Shown one piece after another: positions 39,721-53,173 of a stretch of DNA of 64,000 nucleotides. How positions within the stretch are numbered: the stretch's first letter is position 1; each line of letters opens with the position of its first letter. The translations under genes and the position numbers were made by a program. This DNA is from Fasciolopsis buskii (lineage: Eukaryota > Platyhelminthes > Trematoda > Plagiorchiida > Fasciolidae): assembly GCA_008360955.1 (NCBI GenBank), contig LUCM01002247.1, forward strand, positions 124,001-188,000. The letters run 5' to 3'. Below the pieces are notes generated by a model. The model was not told the origin of the DNA. It saw only the letters and a program-made list of their open reading frames with translations, and made no database searches.

Positions 39721-40939
39721 GGTAAGTAGGCAAGTTGAAGCCAAGAATGCTCAACCCCGGTCATATTGAGGCGCTCAAGGGCTGTGTGGGAAGCAATTCC
39801 ATTCAGGCTGGCAGAAAATCGTTTCCGCTTACCGATACAATTTCCGTTCCAAAATCGTAATTAATCAAGCTTCTATGGTGGTCCCATGCGAAATCCTTTG
39901 TTTTGCTCATTATTGTTTAGGAGTGTGAATCGCAGCTGCAGGACATGGAGACGGCCGGCGAACCAATCATATTGCATTAGCCTTTGTGATTTCAGTTAGA
40001 AGGAAACGCTTGCACAAGACTAAATTTATTGTTGGATGGAATCAGGACTCAAGTCATTGCGTGTACCGTTAATTCGAAAATAAACGAGTCTACAATGCAT
40101 CTTGTAAACAGTTGGAGTCCTATACATATTTTTCCCACGAGGTTTGATAGTTTACCTAAGTATGAAAACACCGAAAAACCGGCATCGATTTTCTGGATCA
40201 GTCATGTGTATAAGCCGGTGGTCGTATTGAACGGACGACAACTTGTCAAGTGCTGAATGGGTTTTGATAATACGAATAATATAAATGATAGCAATCCGTG
40301 AGTAAATAACAATGATGATAGTGATAAAGCATAGTAGAAATGTCAATGTTTAGCAACAGCCGAGTAGGATTGGAAACTACTTCTCTCAACTAAGTGGGTA
40401 CAGATAAATTCCGATCCAAACGTAGTGTTCCACAATTTCTGTCCACGGACGCTTTGACTCCATCTGTACACAATGTATATTGGAGACAACAGTTAAAATT
40501 CCATATGGTCGAGTACCAGTATGAAATTTCGGAGGTGTTTGCCTGGTCACGGTTAAGATATGCACAATAAATTCTCAATCAATTGATCTCTTAGATCATT
40601 CTAGCCGGTTGTCTGTTCATTAGTCAGCCTATTTGTTTCCCTGATGTTACGTCATCGACACAAGCGCCGAACTGCTGGTGATGATAGTAGTAGTAGCATA
40701 TCCGTCGTCCGTCATTGCTGTTTGACATATTTAGGTCAGTTTCCCAATGAGCCAAATTGACAGTATGTTCAGAACTGAACTGACGTAAGCGTAGGCAACT
40801 CTTGATCTTTCGTTAAGTGACGTAATACACCCGGGTGACACCGAATCTTTATCAACCATTGCTACATGAAGGTTTATATCACCCTAGTATGGAAAATCTA
40901 TTGTAACTCCTGCTTGTGGTTTGGATGCATCGCCCAATT

Positions 40940-41100
40940 TTGTAGGCCATATGGCATTGTGCCTGTTCAGCAGCAGTAGTCAAGCGGACATAAGTGTCTT
41001 GGGTTCGAATCCTCCCTCCGCCGATTAACATCGCCACGTGGGTACCCTTTGTTGGTCACTGCTCCCTTCGTAAAAATGACGTGTACTGCTATTTCACTAA
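40940..41100 (+). repeat. Candidate tRNA-derived SINE
   Basis: GGGTTCGAATCC at 41001-41012 is an almost perfect Pol III B box. TGGCATTGTGCC at 40952-40963 is a plausible A box about 49 bp upstream, the usual spacing in a tRNA head. The sequence does not fold as a complete tRNA that I can draw, so a SINE head or tRNA pseudogene is more likely. A tail (CGTGGGTACCC and onward) follows. Confidence 0.45.
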
Positions 41101-44050
41101 TAAGATAAAAAAAAGAATAGGGGAAATAAAATGTGCGGATGTTTGCTGATTTGCAGCACCATTCAGATCAACCTGAATCTGTGAGTGTCTCGTAGTGGTA
41201 CCTCTCGGTCGGATTCGGCTGTACAGGATCGATTTGAACGACTGAAATGAAGTCTCTAGGTCTGCTGCTTTATGACTCGTGCTATTTGGCCTGGTTCACT
41301 CTCCTCAAGATTGTTCCATGGAATTGCCGTGTGATGTCACAGCAGAGATGTTAAAGGTGAAGGTGAGAATACAATTTGTTCATGGGTTCTTTCCTGTTTT
41401 GTACTGTCGCTTATGAGCGCTATTGTCGAAGAATCTGATACAGATTTTGGCCACGGTAAGCATTTTATGATTTTTCTTTTGAATATGTCGTTAAAAGCTT
41501 GAAAAAAAGAATTTTTTTGGTTAACTCCTATTGCGGTTGCCTCAGCCTGCTTGCGTGTGGAACGAAAACGGACGTTTTGTCTAATATCAAGAACTATATT
41601 TCACAAAACGATGTAGGGCACCGTTACCTAGAATCCGCTATATGCACTGTGTAAAAATGTCAAGAAATTATCTCAGTTTTCAATGATAAAATATTGTAAT
41701 TTTAATTTCCATTTCCATTGTTCGGTGCGCAGATCTTAGACAAACTTGCATTTCTGTTCCACACGTCCAGCGTTATCGATAACAAACACAGTGATTGCCG
41801 AATTTAACGGGAATTCCGATTTACGGTTTGGTGTGAATTGTACCTGTTAATTTGGCACTCGTCATTTTAGTACCAACCATAAAATGAACGATTGTCGATC
41901 ATATTTTGTCCGAAGCGTTGTATTTTCTTTCCTCAGACACTTTAACTCCAACGTTTTTGATCTACTGTTGCGTGAAATCCAGACTGATATTCATTAACTG
42001 AGATCGGTCAAAATCAGGAGCGCTAGTTTAAATGCGGATTAGCCAAGTAGGCAGCTTTATCCGAGCCTAATTACAAATAATTCATTGTTTACCTGGGCAA
42101 AGTTTGATAGAAATCTGTTCCCTACAAATTACAATGTCCGCTGCTTTTTTCCCGTAAGTCTAACAATTTTGTTTTTTATGGCCCGCTAGCATTCGCTACA
42201 TATGTTCCGACGATTCTTACAAAGTGTAGCACAACAGTTCACTTTTGTAACTTGGATACAATATCGTGTACTATTTTCACCTCATCGACTCGATCATGAT
42301 TCGGTCATGACCATTGTCAAATGTATGCGTATTCTGATAGATAACACGGCAACTTTGTTTGCTAGCGCCCGATGACGAGTTGAATTTGTAACATTGTTAC
42401 ATCAGCACAGAACTGCGAAGATCATGTTGGAGAGGACAGCATAACAAATGTTGTGTAAAGACTTCGAAAATACAAACTAGATTTACCGCCAACGGTTTGG
42501 TCAGTACAAAGTTGGCCGGTTAATTCGAATTAACGCTCTTTGTCTGGGGTCGGACATTTCTTTCTCGCAGATAACAAGAGGATTTCCGGGGTTGCTATCA
42601 TTGTTACTGAGCATCATCGATATCAAATGGTACGCAACCACATCGGGGGTTTACGATGGGATAGAAAATCAGAGATATTAGGATTTTCTGACGGTTTTTG
42701 ATTATCTTAGACGGGTTTTCAGTGTTGAACAAGTTTAGGTTCACAGCACGTTTGTGGGACAGCATGTTAGAGGAAGCGTAGTTGTTTCCTACCCATCAAT
42801 CGAAGGTTCTCATATTTAATATGGATGAGATTTAAGTCGCGCACCCATACACACATTGAAACACACGCAAACAAATCTGGTCCAATCGTCTCCTCGTCCC
42901 AAATTGTGCACCACTATTATGGTTAACTGCAATATGGATGGTGGACAATCCACCTACCTGCTCCCTCATTCCGTATGCTGTTCTTACAAATACGGAACAA
43001 TATTCAATCGTTCGCATCTGATGAAAACTTCCGGATAGCGAAAGTACTTAGTCAAGCGAAAGTTCTTCAGTTAAATGTATCCGCATTTCTCAGTGGATTC
43101 AGTTAACTGTCTAAGACTCTTTCTGGTCTTCTGTTTTTTTTCGAATGAAGATTTTATCCGAATTCTTTCCATACCAGTTTTGTTCTTCGGGTTTTTTCCC
43201 CTCAGCTCACGTACAAGTCTTGTCAGATCACAATAAGACACAAGTGTTTCTGTCATTACGGTTGTTGAACTAAGTACATAGTTGTGTATAATGACTCCCT
43301 TCTGTTTTCTCAAATAACCAAAAAAAGAATGTCAGACGTATTGGTGTGCAGTGAGGCTAATCACGTCCGATCAAATCATGCAAGACTGAGTCCTAGCAAT
43401 CCAGTTTTCCTTTGCGTGACAAAATCAGCGATTTGCTTTCTCACTCCTCTGAAAACTGCGTCCCATACTCGTTGGCCAAGTTTTTCATTGATAAACTTGA
43501 CAACCGGTTTTCGATCGATAAACTGATTTTACTGTGAGACGAAATCGGAAAAACGTTCATCGTTGATCCGGCTGATTATTAGTCATTCGCTTCAGTTGGC
43601 AAAAAGCGGTTATGGAATTTCTCATCGCCAAAGTTACCGCCGTTCATTTCTAGCAATCAATGTTGGTGCAGGTTCCAGTCTATTCGAATGAGTTTTTGTA
43701 CGCAAAGTCGATGCTTTATCGAAAGTAACAAAGTTTGCAAGTGAAATCGCCAATTTCTACTGCATTGAATGCTAGCGTATAGCAGCACTCTGACCAGCCA
43801 CTTGGTGACTTGATATTGGTCGATGTCTTTTATCCTGTTGCTAAAGTCACACTAAGGGTCACTGGGTAATGTGTAAGATTTTCTGTTTACTTGATTATTC
43901 CTTTACGTTCCAAGGTCATTGTTCATAAAATTGTCTGTCTGTTCATCTGTTCGAGAATGATTATTCTCTTTTGCTGCTGCACTGAACGACTTTCACATGA
44001 CGAATAATTTTGTACATTAATTTCTTAAAACCATATTTCCCACCCCCAAG

Positions 44051-44152
44051 CTACTGGAAGAGGCTCGCCGAGAGTCGGATACAATCAGTGACAATGTGTT
44101 GGTCTGGACAAACCAACGGGTGGCTCGTTGGCTAAAGGATATTGGACTGAAT
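44051..44152 (+). CDS. Liprin-alpha-like protein, exon C (start of SAM3)
   Basis: This short 102-bp exon encodes 34 residues (322-355), phase 0 at both ends. The acceptor is CCCCCAAG ending at 44050; the donor is AAT|GTACGT at 44153. The residues open with an acidic/basic helix (LLEEARRESDTI) and then NVLVWTNQRVARWLKDIGL. The latter closely resembles the start of the third SAM domain of liprin-alpha (VLVW-(S/T)N-x-RV-x-RW-x-x-x-IGL) and is the strongest single family signature in the window. The helix before it corresponds to the short linker that joins SAM2 and SAM3 in liprins. The exon is too short to be found by open-frame length and is isolated between introns of 16.2 and 8.9 kb. Confidence 0.88.
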
Positions 44153-44860
44153 GTACGTTTACTTCTGGTGATCTGTATGCTTGTTTGTTCAACGTGAAAA
44201 GTTCAACTTCGGTTTTCCCTCAAGTACAAACGCATTGCTCAAATCCACGTCAAATTTACTTAACAATTTTTGAGGCTTCATGGCTTACCAGTCCTTTTAA
44301 CATACACAGATTTTCCCATCCCCTTTTTGAACTGTTAGGAGTATCACACACCAAATAATACTCGAGTCGGAGAGTTATGATCGGTCGGTATCCGGACAGT
44401 GAATCGATATCGTTTGAACCGATTAACAGAAGGAATGGGCTTTGAGTGAGACTTTGGGACCAACCTGATTAATCCATTGAGACTGAGTTTAATAAAGAAA
44501 TCGATCAACTCAAGTTTTGGTCGCGGACGGGGTATGATGGACATTCAACACATGGTTTCCAACCAAGATTTAAGTCACAAATGTTGTTATTCTCTTTTGT
44601 CTGAAAACCGATGTTGATAGGTAAATTGTTTCGTTCAGTCCAAACATCATGATATTTATTCCAGGAAATTCGCTCTGATTGAATTGCATCAAGATGTCAT
44701 GACAGTGTCATGGCAGAATATAATCTTCGTACAGTCCACTTAATTGTCCTGTCAGCTTTCGTAACACGCTTATCCACAATGTCATTAGACATTTTTGGAT
44801 GGAATCGTGAGACTCAACATGAAGCATTTGTTAGTTGTTTCACATACACGTCAATAAATT

Positions 44861-44890
44861 ATATATACATATATGTATATATATGTATAT
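44861..44890. repeat. ATAT/GTAT simple repeat
   Basis: Alternating purine-pyrimidine tract of AT units interrupted by C and G (ATATATACATATATGTAT...). It is intronic; a similar tract lies at 45125-45145. Confidence 0.8.
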
Positions 44891-46891
44891 GTCTATACGC
44901 GGAAGCATGGGCAAGTTTTGTTCAAAGCCATGTGATTAGTTTCTTGGCTGTCGACTGATATCGGGTTTGTGTGTGCTTGTCTTCCCAATGCGACCAAATT
45001 AAACAAGTGATAAATTAACTAGGAAGAATTATTTCGACCAAAAGCTATCGTATCCACATACATAGTAATAATTGCGAAATCGGTCCTTTACTTTCGGGTA
45101 AATTTCGCCTTCGTATAAATACAAATATACATATGTATATATATGGATTGTTTTATGAAAATATAAAATTAGCTTGATTTTGTAGCAGGTCCTCCGTCGT
45201 GGTTCAATCAGTTTTGCAAACTGGAGTTGGAGTTTTTGGTCTCCGAACGAATCAGATTGCGAGGCAGTGCCACGGTCCGAAATATCTGCTAGGATAAAAC
45301 CCCCTCGAGTGCAGTGAAGTGTGTTGTGCTACTTCATCAAACAATTGATTATTATGAACGGATTTGACGACTCCACTGGATGAGTTAAGGGCAACACGGA
45401 GTAACACGAGTGCATCTACTGCATGTGCCGTATACGAATCACAAATTGAATATGACGGATTGCAAATGCTAAACGGTTTTTATTGAACTTTTCTATCGGG
45501 GTTACAAATTTTATCTGCGTGAGAACGACACACTCTTTTGCCGATGTTCAATGCATTCATTACGGTAATCAAGTTTCGATAACACAGCGGTTACATTTGG
45601 GAGAAATAGATTGGTGGTCTGAATCAGTTAGTAGTCACTTAAGCCGTGATTCATCTCATCTCTTTATAATCACACTTGTCGATCTACAAGTTGAAGTGTC
45701 AGAATTGTCTGTAGACCGACCAGTTATTCAGCTAATTGGCAGACAGTCCAATCGGATGGGAAAATTGATTGTTGGATTAAGTGAATTAGCTCAAGTATCA
45801 CTTGTTTAACGACCACTAATCTGAGTTGATAGTGATGCAATGTTCAGTGATTCAATCGACCTTCTCCCCTGGCGGTTCAAGAGCTCAAGTAGTTTGTTAT
45901 TATGCACAAAGGTCAAGGATTCGAATGCATATAGAGATCTGTTCGGCTCTGGCCAGTGTCCTCCTTCGGACTGTTTTGCTTATGTTTTAGGACACCCTGT
46001 TCTCGGTAGTTACTGTTGATGATTCCTGACGCTTAAGATACAACTGTACAATTTCATTTTAGTGGGTTGAATATAACATACAGCGGATAATTTTGCGCAG
46101 TTACAGAACCATACTCGGGGCTCATTCTTTCGTGCCGAAAAATTACGAAAATTTAACACCACGTCTCTACTTTCCTGGGTTATAAAAGTGTCCGAATGCC
46201 GAATTTGCCGAAAATACCCGGTTATTTCAGTACGGTTGAACGGAATCTCGGATAAAATTTCCTCCTATACCAAATGTGTTGTACAAACAGAACTGAAGTT
46301 TCTTTTTATCTATTTTGTCTGTGTGTGGAAATCGGATTGCACAAGACCGCCCCAGACCGTTGATTCATTGTCAACTGGGTTTCTAAATCGGATGGTTCAA
46401 GATCTGCCATAAACCATCCTCTCCTTCACACGGTCACGTGGTAAGAAGTATAAGTTGTTAATTGTTTTTGTCATCTTTATCTACGAAAATTATTTTGACA
46501 CCTTTCTTACCAAAGACACCAGCCAGTGTTGATGGGAGAGAGAGGGGGAGTAAAAGAAAACGCGTGATACGATAAAATTTCTTTCCCCAATGGGTCAGTT
46601 CTGTTGAAATAAAAATGGTGCACTTCATCATATAGTTGGTAGATAGTTGGGCCGGGTTGGATGCGATCTGGATGAGCCAAAAGCATTCTTACGTTTGGAC
46701 ACGAATTTATGCAGTGAAGTAGTCGAGTGATAATCGTTTCTGGTTCGTTCCTTTTTTGCGTTGCACTTGTTTGCGGTAGTCCAGGACATCACGGTTTTAC
46801 AATGCCAGTGGGACAACTGGTGTGTTTGGCTACGTAGACTATTTACGATGATATTAAATATGATAACAGTTTTATATTATTAGGCCAACGG

Positions 46892-46917
<26 letters not shown>
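46892..46917. repeat. AT microsatellite
   Basis: Thirteen uninterrupted AT units. It is intronic and likely polymorphic. Confidence 0.9.
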
Positions 46918-46922
<5 letters not shown>

Positions 46923-49900
46923 GTTCTGTCAGTTCTGCTTTCCGGGATGACAGCCGCGGATAACGGTAAACTGTGCATCCGTGATGTTTTTGTCTGTTGC
47001 TTTTTGATTGGAGAATAAACGTGGAGACATACTGCAGTCTTTAATAATAGGCACAAAAGTCGAATTGTGGACCACCTGGAACAGTGGGGTGCAATTTTAT
47101 CCGAAATATTTTCTTTTCTGTTTATGGAATCCAGAGACTAAGCGAGATTTTAGCAAACTAGACGATTGTTAAACGGGCTCTGTAGTTAACATCCCGTCAG
47201 CTGCTCCTCGGGGCATTATAAACATTCCGATCAACTAAATGCCTTCCTAACATGAAAAATAGCAACAAAAAACATCATCCGTCAAGTGATTATTGTTTGA
47301 ATGGGTAATCTGATTAAGAAAGGAGAAAGTGTAAAATGGGACTTCGAGATCCAGAAATCATGGGCAGATTTGAACTCACCTAACCAAAAGGCATGTTGAA
47401 TCCCCAAAAGTTCTGGGCACGACCTGGACTCCTTCATACGCTCTAATTTTTATCTCTACCCATAGCGGCATAGCAACGATAAGAGAGCTTAACATTCAAT
47501 CAATATGTTGCCTGATAAATTATCGCTTGACCGGATTTGAATCCCAACACGAATCCTCCAGAATGTATGGCTGTCAATTGTCTTCTCCGGATCGGGTAAT
47601 GTATGATGATGGTAGCAGGTTGAAATTAGCGTTACCTTCCAGCGGTGACTTTTGGTTTATTCCACTTCAACTGTCGCAAGAAACGTAACTACTTTTATTA
47701 TTTGTTGACTTCATTTCATTCCAATTTTACAAGTCTTCCAGTCAAATATAACCATTAAAGAATAACAATTTAGTTTTTCCGTGTACGATGTTATCGTTTG
47801 CATCTGTTTGACTATCGATCAGTCTTATCGTTACTGGGTTCGACATCCCCAGTTAGACCCAGGTGCATGACGTAACAGTGAAGGAGAATGGTAATTTTCT
47901 TCGGGGATAAATTAGATTAACTCCTGTCAACTGGGAGAATTTAGGAAATATGCACTACTTTTCTTCGAAAATCCATTAAAGCGGAAACAATCGTGAGTAC
48001 TGCATACGAGAAAATCAATAAATTACTTATTTTCCGAACCACGGATGATTTTATCGCCAGTTAGACTTCGGCTTCGTTCTCCCTTGAGTGTACCGTGTAA
48101 TACTTTACGTTACACATCACAAAACCAGACCTAAAAGTATCGTTCTAAAATTTCAAGCGAGGAGAACTTTGTAGATGAATGGAAACATCTCCATAGGACG
48201 AAATGTGGTGTACATGGTCGAATTGATTTTTATGAACATCTGGGATACTTTGTTTGACCCGTCTGAAGATTTGTTTATCAAGGCTCTTTTAAAAAATTGT
48301 TCAGCAACTTTTGTACCCAATTGTTCGTGTCCTTTTTCGGATTTTTTCTCGTTCGAATCTAAGAGACCGGAATTCACTTCCCCATTTCTTCATTGTTAGT
48401 CAAACGGCCAGTAGCATTGATCGAATCAATGGGACCCAATAGTTTTCGTTTTAACAAACACTGTTTTCTCACGGCATCTCTTGCCTCTGTCTCGTGCAAG
48501 TGGGACGATAACGTACCAGGTTAAACGGTCATGCTTCGGACGACTCATTGAAGCGGGTAGTGTTTTGTGCGCGGCGCTTGATTTATCGACGATAAAACAA
48601 GTGACCGGGTTTGACGTTTATGGTGTCGATTGTAACTGTGCTGGCATGGTTTCAAGACAGCCCACTCAAGTACGAAATACGGAGAAACGCACCATTTTCA
48701 TATCTCGTATATTTTAACTCATCCGAATTCGTGATAGTTATCTTTACTTCCAAAAAGTGATTGCTTTTGAATGGACTACACCATCATATCACTTATTACG
48801 TTCCTAACTGATGCAATCATGATGGAGGATAAGGACAGGTTTAAACGATTGTTTCTAAATAAATGCCCAGCTGTCTCAGTTTACTTAACCTCGGGAAGAA
48901 TTTCTATTTCGCTATTGCAATCAAATGAAAGGGTTCCGTTGATATTTGAAAACAGCAATCTCTGGTCACACCGATGGGTTAACAACTGTCCCACGTACTG
49001 GCAAATATAATTGTCATGGTTACAGCGGCAGTAGCTAAGAGGTACATTAAGCGAGTGTTCGAGCGACGACATGACGATTTCTTCTGGACGCAGTGATAAG
49101 AAGTCATGATCTGAGTTATCCAACTAAACTACAGAGAAGCTACTCACACGAGGCAGTCACTGTCTCTTTTCGGACAGCTGAATATTGTCTTTTAAGCTTT
49201 AACTTGTTGACGGTTTATATTAGGTCGACAAGCAATGACTTAAGTGAACCACTACTGCACGTTACCTTAATTGTTATGCGCAATTCATTCCAGTCAAGAC
49301 GATGAACTTTTCCCCTACGCTGGTGACCATACGTTGCTGAGACCATCTTAGTACCTTCGTCTTGATTATGGTCCTAATAATTAGAAACTAAAGTCCGTTA
49401 CCTATTCATTGACACATCGAACCACGAGTTGTTGGTTCCTAGAGCGAATCACGTGAGTTTCTTGTGAAAATAAATCACTCGTGAAGTGGGTTCGATGTCG
49501 GGACTTTTGATGTGACATTGTTCTGTGTTCCGTCTTTATGTGATACATAATGAGTGGAATAAAATTTTCCATGGACCCCGTTGCATAGTTAATTAGACTT
49601 TCATAGTTAGAGCTTGTTGCTAAACACTCACCATAATATCCGTGTCCCTTACTCATTTGTGCGCCCACATTTGTTCCACGCACAATTCATTTGAAGCTTG
49701 CATGAAAATTTCCAGTTTTTTGACACACTACATTTTTTCGTGAATGTTACACTAGTACACTAATAATGAGGAAACTAATTGTGATATGTAGATGTTTTAC
49801 GCTTTCGTTCCTTCTTTGAGCTCTGAATACATTCCCTCGGTAACCACAATTTTCTCACAAATGTTCGCTTTGAATAATCTATTTCCAAAAATGATTGGAT

Positions 49901-50702
49901 CAACACACCGAGAGAAATTATGCCACTACTATTATCTTTGGCTGTGTTAATGATAGACAAACGTTGAAATCCGTGAATGGAGATCGTTTTGTCCAAACGG
50001 ACACTCATACATGCACACATGCGCTTTCTTTTTTGATATGCATTTTCAGGGTGAACAGATATATTTTTTTCTTTTGAATTACATCCCCATAATCGTCCAT
50101 TTTTGGGTTGCAATCACCGTTAAAGTATTTGTCAGTTCCTATTCGAATTAAATAACTTTCCCCCATGGTTCTTAGGGTTAATATAAAAAATACCATTCGG
50201 ACAGATGTGGGGAAGAACCCAGCCGATTTTAAATGTGCATTGTTTTCTATTAGATATTAGATTTCATTATATTCACAGTGTTCATCTGCGAACAAAAAGA
50301 TGTTGAAGGTATTCATCACAAGCCTTCTTTGGTCGAATTCCCAAATTTTCTGTTAGCATTGCAACATTAGTTGCTGATCTCAGCACAACGTGTGTAGCCC
50401 GGACAGTATGCAGTGGCCTCGGGATAGATGATCAGAACAAAACCTGTCGGTTGTAAAGCTGTCATTATTCTAAAAATTCTATCCATTTTGAGATTATCTG
50501 TGACAGGACCAGAGACCATAAACTGTGATATCATAGAAATCCCCAAAGTAAGTGGACCAATAGTAGAATATACTGTTCCGTGAAAACCGTAGGTTTTGAT
50601 GACGACGTACTTTGATTTAGAGGGAAAATGTATGATTATCGGGACAAAATGACGTAAGGAGTGCATCGAAAAATCAATACGCCATGTATTGGTTCCAGTT
50701 GT

Positions 50703-50932
50703 AAATGATATAATGGTAATAACACAGCGTTGTTGGTAGATGTAATGTGCCAAAGTTTCGACTACCGTCGGTAGTCTTTTTCAAACACAGACAACTAAAT
50801 ATCAGTTGGCATGTGAACGTTCCCTCAGTCATCTGATCGTAAAACTTACCTTGAGAAAGACTCCCCACAGTAGTCGAAACGTTGGCACATTTCACCTACC
50901 AACAACGCTGTGTTATTAACACTGTATCATTC
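50703..50932. mobile_element. Foldback / MITE-like element with 80-bp terminal inverted repeats
   Basis: The left arm (about 50703-50785) and right arm (about 50851-50932) are imperfect inverted copies. Both share AATGATA...AATAACACAGCGTTGTTGGTAG, then the segment reading TTTCGACTAC, then AGTCTTTxTCAA. Between them lie about 65 bp of loop. The arms differ at several positions, so the element is older than the large inverted repeat. There is no coding capacity, as in a non-autonomous DNA element. No clear target duplication was seen. The string TCGAAACGTTGGCACA next to CAACAACGCTGTG has the look of a widespread flatworm repeat, but that is an impression, not a match. Confidence 0.75.
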
Positions 50933-53009
50933 ACAAAACGTGTGTTTACAAAATCCAACTATGATAGTTGTCAAACTGGATTGGAACAGGAAGAGTCGAG
51001 TGGTTCGAGAATTGAGACACCGACTAAAGCTAGGCTCGTTCAGCGACTGGTATCGTAAAACGGAATCATGTCGGTCAATTTTCCGTTGATTATTGACGTG
51101 TCACATTTATGTCCGTGGAATGCGCATTGTGCAAGCGAGCACTTTGGAATTCCGCTGTTACTGGCCAATTGACACTTAACTACTAACCTAGTGTTCATTT
51201 CTTATTAGATATTCTCTCACTTTTATCGTGCAAAGGGTTCAACTGAAAGACGCGAACAAAACCGCTCAGTTAGTGATCATTACCGCGTTCGTCATGACTT
51301 GGCAAAAGGTAGACCGCTTGTTTGATCCTCGGTCGGGCTTTTGATTTTAAGATGCCATTATTCTCTGCATATTCCCACTTCTTTTCACAACTGCAAGTTA
51401 GAAAACATACTTCTATGATTCTGACAGTGGTTTGTCGAAATGAGTACGTATATTTTTCTCACGAGTGGGCCGTGCGAGACTCTTTGGAACCACGAGGAAG
51501 TCAGCTTGGATCAGTGCATTTAAATGAGTGCCCTTCTCGGAGAAAAGTAAAAACGTTATTGATCGATAAATCTTTTCAGATCCAACATCATTTGCGCGTG
51601 ATTAGCATATTGTGTTGCTTAGAACCTGCTGAGGAATAAACTGCATCGAATCCAATGATGCAGTTGGACGGAAGTTCATCGTAGGGTGTTTGGCGAAAAT
51701 GGGCGCCCAACCGTAAGAACTCAAGTTTTCACCCTATCCTCGGTGTAACGTTACACAGCCGGGAATATTCCGTTCAAATGTGTTCGGGTGAAAATGGGTA
51801 GTGCTTATCATGGAAGCTTAGTGTTTTTGTCGTTTTGCGCTAACTATGAAGCTGAAGTGATTTCTCATGATTTCATTTACAAGCTCAAGTGCCGCCAAAA
51901 ATGGTAAGGATATATTTAACCTAAAGCAATCTATAAAGTGAATACTACTTACAGTAGCAACAATATATTGTGGAGAGTTGCGGTATGCTCATCTATGCCA
52001 TCTGCAAATTACTAACGCCAGTTGTATATCGTTATACATTTGTACACCCTAAATGAAATCAAAGTTTGCCAGCAATCGCTGTTCCAAATACGCTGCATGC
52101 ATCGTGAACATTTTGTCTGTCCGCACCATTGTAAATTTGACCAAATACGTCTTGACATAAAATGAATTTTACAACTATTAACATGCTCCAGTTTTTGTTG
52201 CTACCTCATAGCACAATGGACTCAAAAAAGAAGTTGGGAACAGAGAATGGTAAAAAACGATTTCAAAACAATAAGTTGACCAACCATAGAGAAAAAGAAA
52301 ATTTTCCAATGCAACGATTTTTTTGACTGTGAAATTGATTTGAATAACCGATTACCTCCATTCCTCTCTTGGGTGTATCTCATGGACCCGAAACCCGCAC
52401 TGTTACTGAACTTATACGGGCCAGTTCACTGGCTAAAGTTTTTGTATTTTTTTGTCTTGTTATCGACTGGTCATCTCGATTCGTACTACAACCATTACCG
52501 GACTTAGAGCCCGGTGCACCACTAGGCAGTTGTTCCGCGGGCACGCCAATACCCTAAGCTATTCATATTCAGTGTCTGTTATAAAGGTTGAACCCCGCGG
52601 CCCTGTACCTTATATTTATTCTTTGAGTTCTGGACAAAATTCTCCTACCATTTTCTACCAGCACTACAAAGATAACAGCATTCAAACACCGGAAGTCTTT
52701 TTAAATCACCCTCAACGACTATGATTCTGAGCCGTATAACAGTCTCGACCTCACTGCTACTGCGTATACTCGTTTTTTGTTATCGATAACCGCATTTCAC
52801 GCCGGAGAATATCATTCGAGCCTTCTGTTTGCGCGTGAACATATCATCCAATTTTGGGATACAACTACCCATGTGATTACGTCTGTCTACCTCACCCAAA
52901 TCTTCTCATGCAAGAACAAAATGCGGTTTAGGAGAAATCCAAGACTCATCAGTCCTACTGACGACCCACAAATAACTGTTCACATCAATTATTTTTTTGG
53001 TTTTCCCAG

Positions 53010-53173
53010 GCGTTCACCCAGGGCATCGATGGGACCGGACTTCACGGTGCGTACATGGTTCTAGATCCCACGTTCGATTTGGCACGCCTAATGAAACATC
53101 TTCATCTCCCAGCGTCTGTAGCTACAGCACACAAGTTGGATGAACACCTACAGGCTCTGCTCAGACCGGCTCG
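53010..53173 (+). CDS. Liprin-alpha-like protein, exon D (rest of SAM3)
   Basis: This exon encodes residues 356-409 and two bases of codon 410. The acceptor is TTTTCCCAG ending at 53009; the donor is CG|GTACGT at 53174. Residues 356-375 (AFTQGIDGTGLHGAYMVLDP) continue SAM3 of exon C without a gap. The GxGLHGxxMVLD stretch matches the liprin G-V-H-G-x-L-(I/M)-(A/V)-L-(D/E) turn. It is followed by the FDLARLMKHLHLP helix and a final helix ending LDEHLQALLRP, like the family's last SAM helix. The open frame starting at ATG 53055 is only the end of this exon read out of context. In liprin-alpha the third SAM contributes to the CASK- and beta-liprin-binding surface; whether that is kept here cannot be read from sequence alone. 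Confidence 0.88.

Larger units (their letters stand above)
27813..44050 (+). other. 16.2-kb intron between SAM2 and SAM3 exons
   Basis: This phase-0 GT-AG intron runs from GTGAGA to a C-rich tract ending in CCACCCCCAAG. It contains the 2.8-kb inverted repeat (31303-34123), three tRNA-like or dispersed-repeat candidates (35856-35960, 39200-39720, 40940-41100) and a 13-bp tandem duplication at 37443-37468. No nested gene is recognisable. A GC-richer patch at 38320-38460 contains a B-box-like string but nothing firm. The rest looks like ordinary AT-rich intron. Confidence 0.85.
44153..53009 (+). other. 8.9-kb intron inside SAM3
   Basis: Phase-0 GT-AG intron from GTACGT to TTGGTTTTCCCAG. It contains AT microsatellites (44861-44890, 45125-45145, 46892-46917) and a 230-bp foldback element (50703-50932). 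Weak B-box-like strings lie near 45917 and, on the minus strand, 47362-47377 and 47530-47545. No coding exon was recognised between exons C and D, and none is needed because the SAM3 halves align residue for residue with the family across the junction. Confidence 0.85.

Noticed and set aside
47362..47545. Two minus-strand B-box-like strings
   Set aside because: The upstream A-box spacing is wrong for both; too weak to list as SINEs.
10226..53173. Identification as liprin-beta
   Set aside because: SAM order fits both, but VAA in SAM1, the VLVW(T)N-x-RV-x-RW-x-x-x-IGL stretch and the basic RR-x-S segment after SAM3 fit liprin-alpha better. Not fully excluded.
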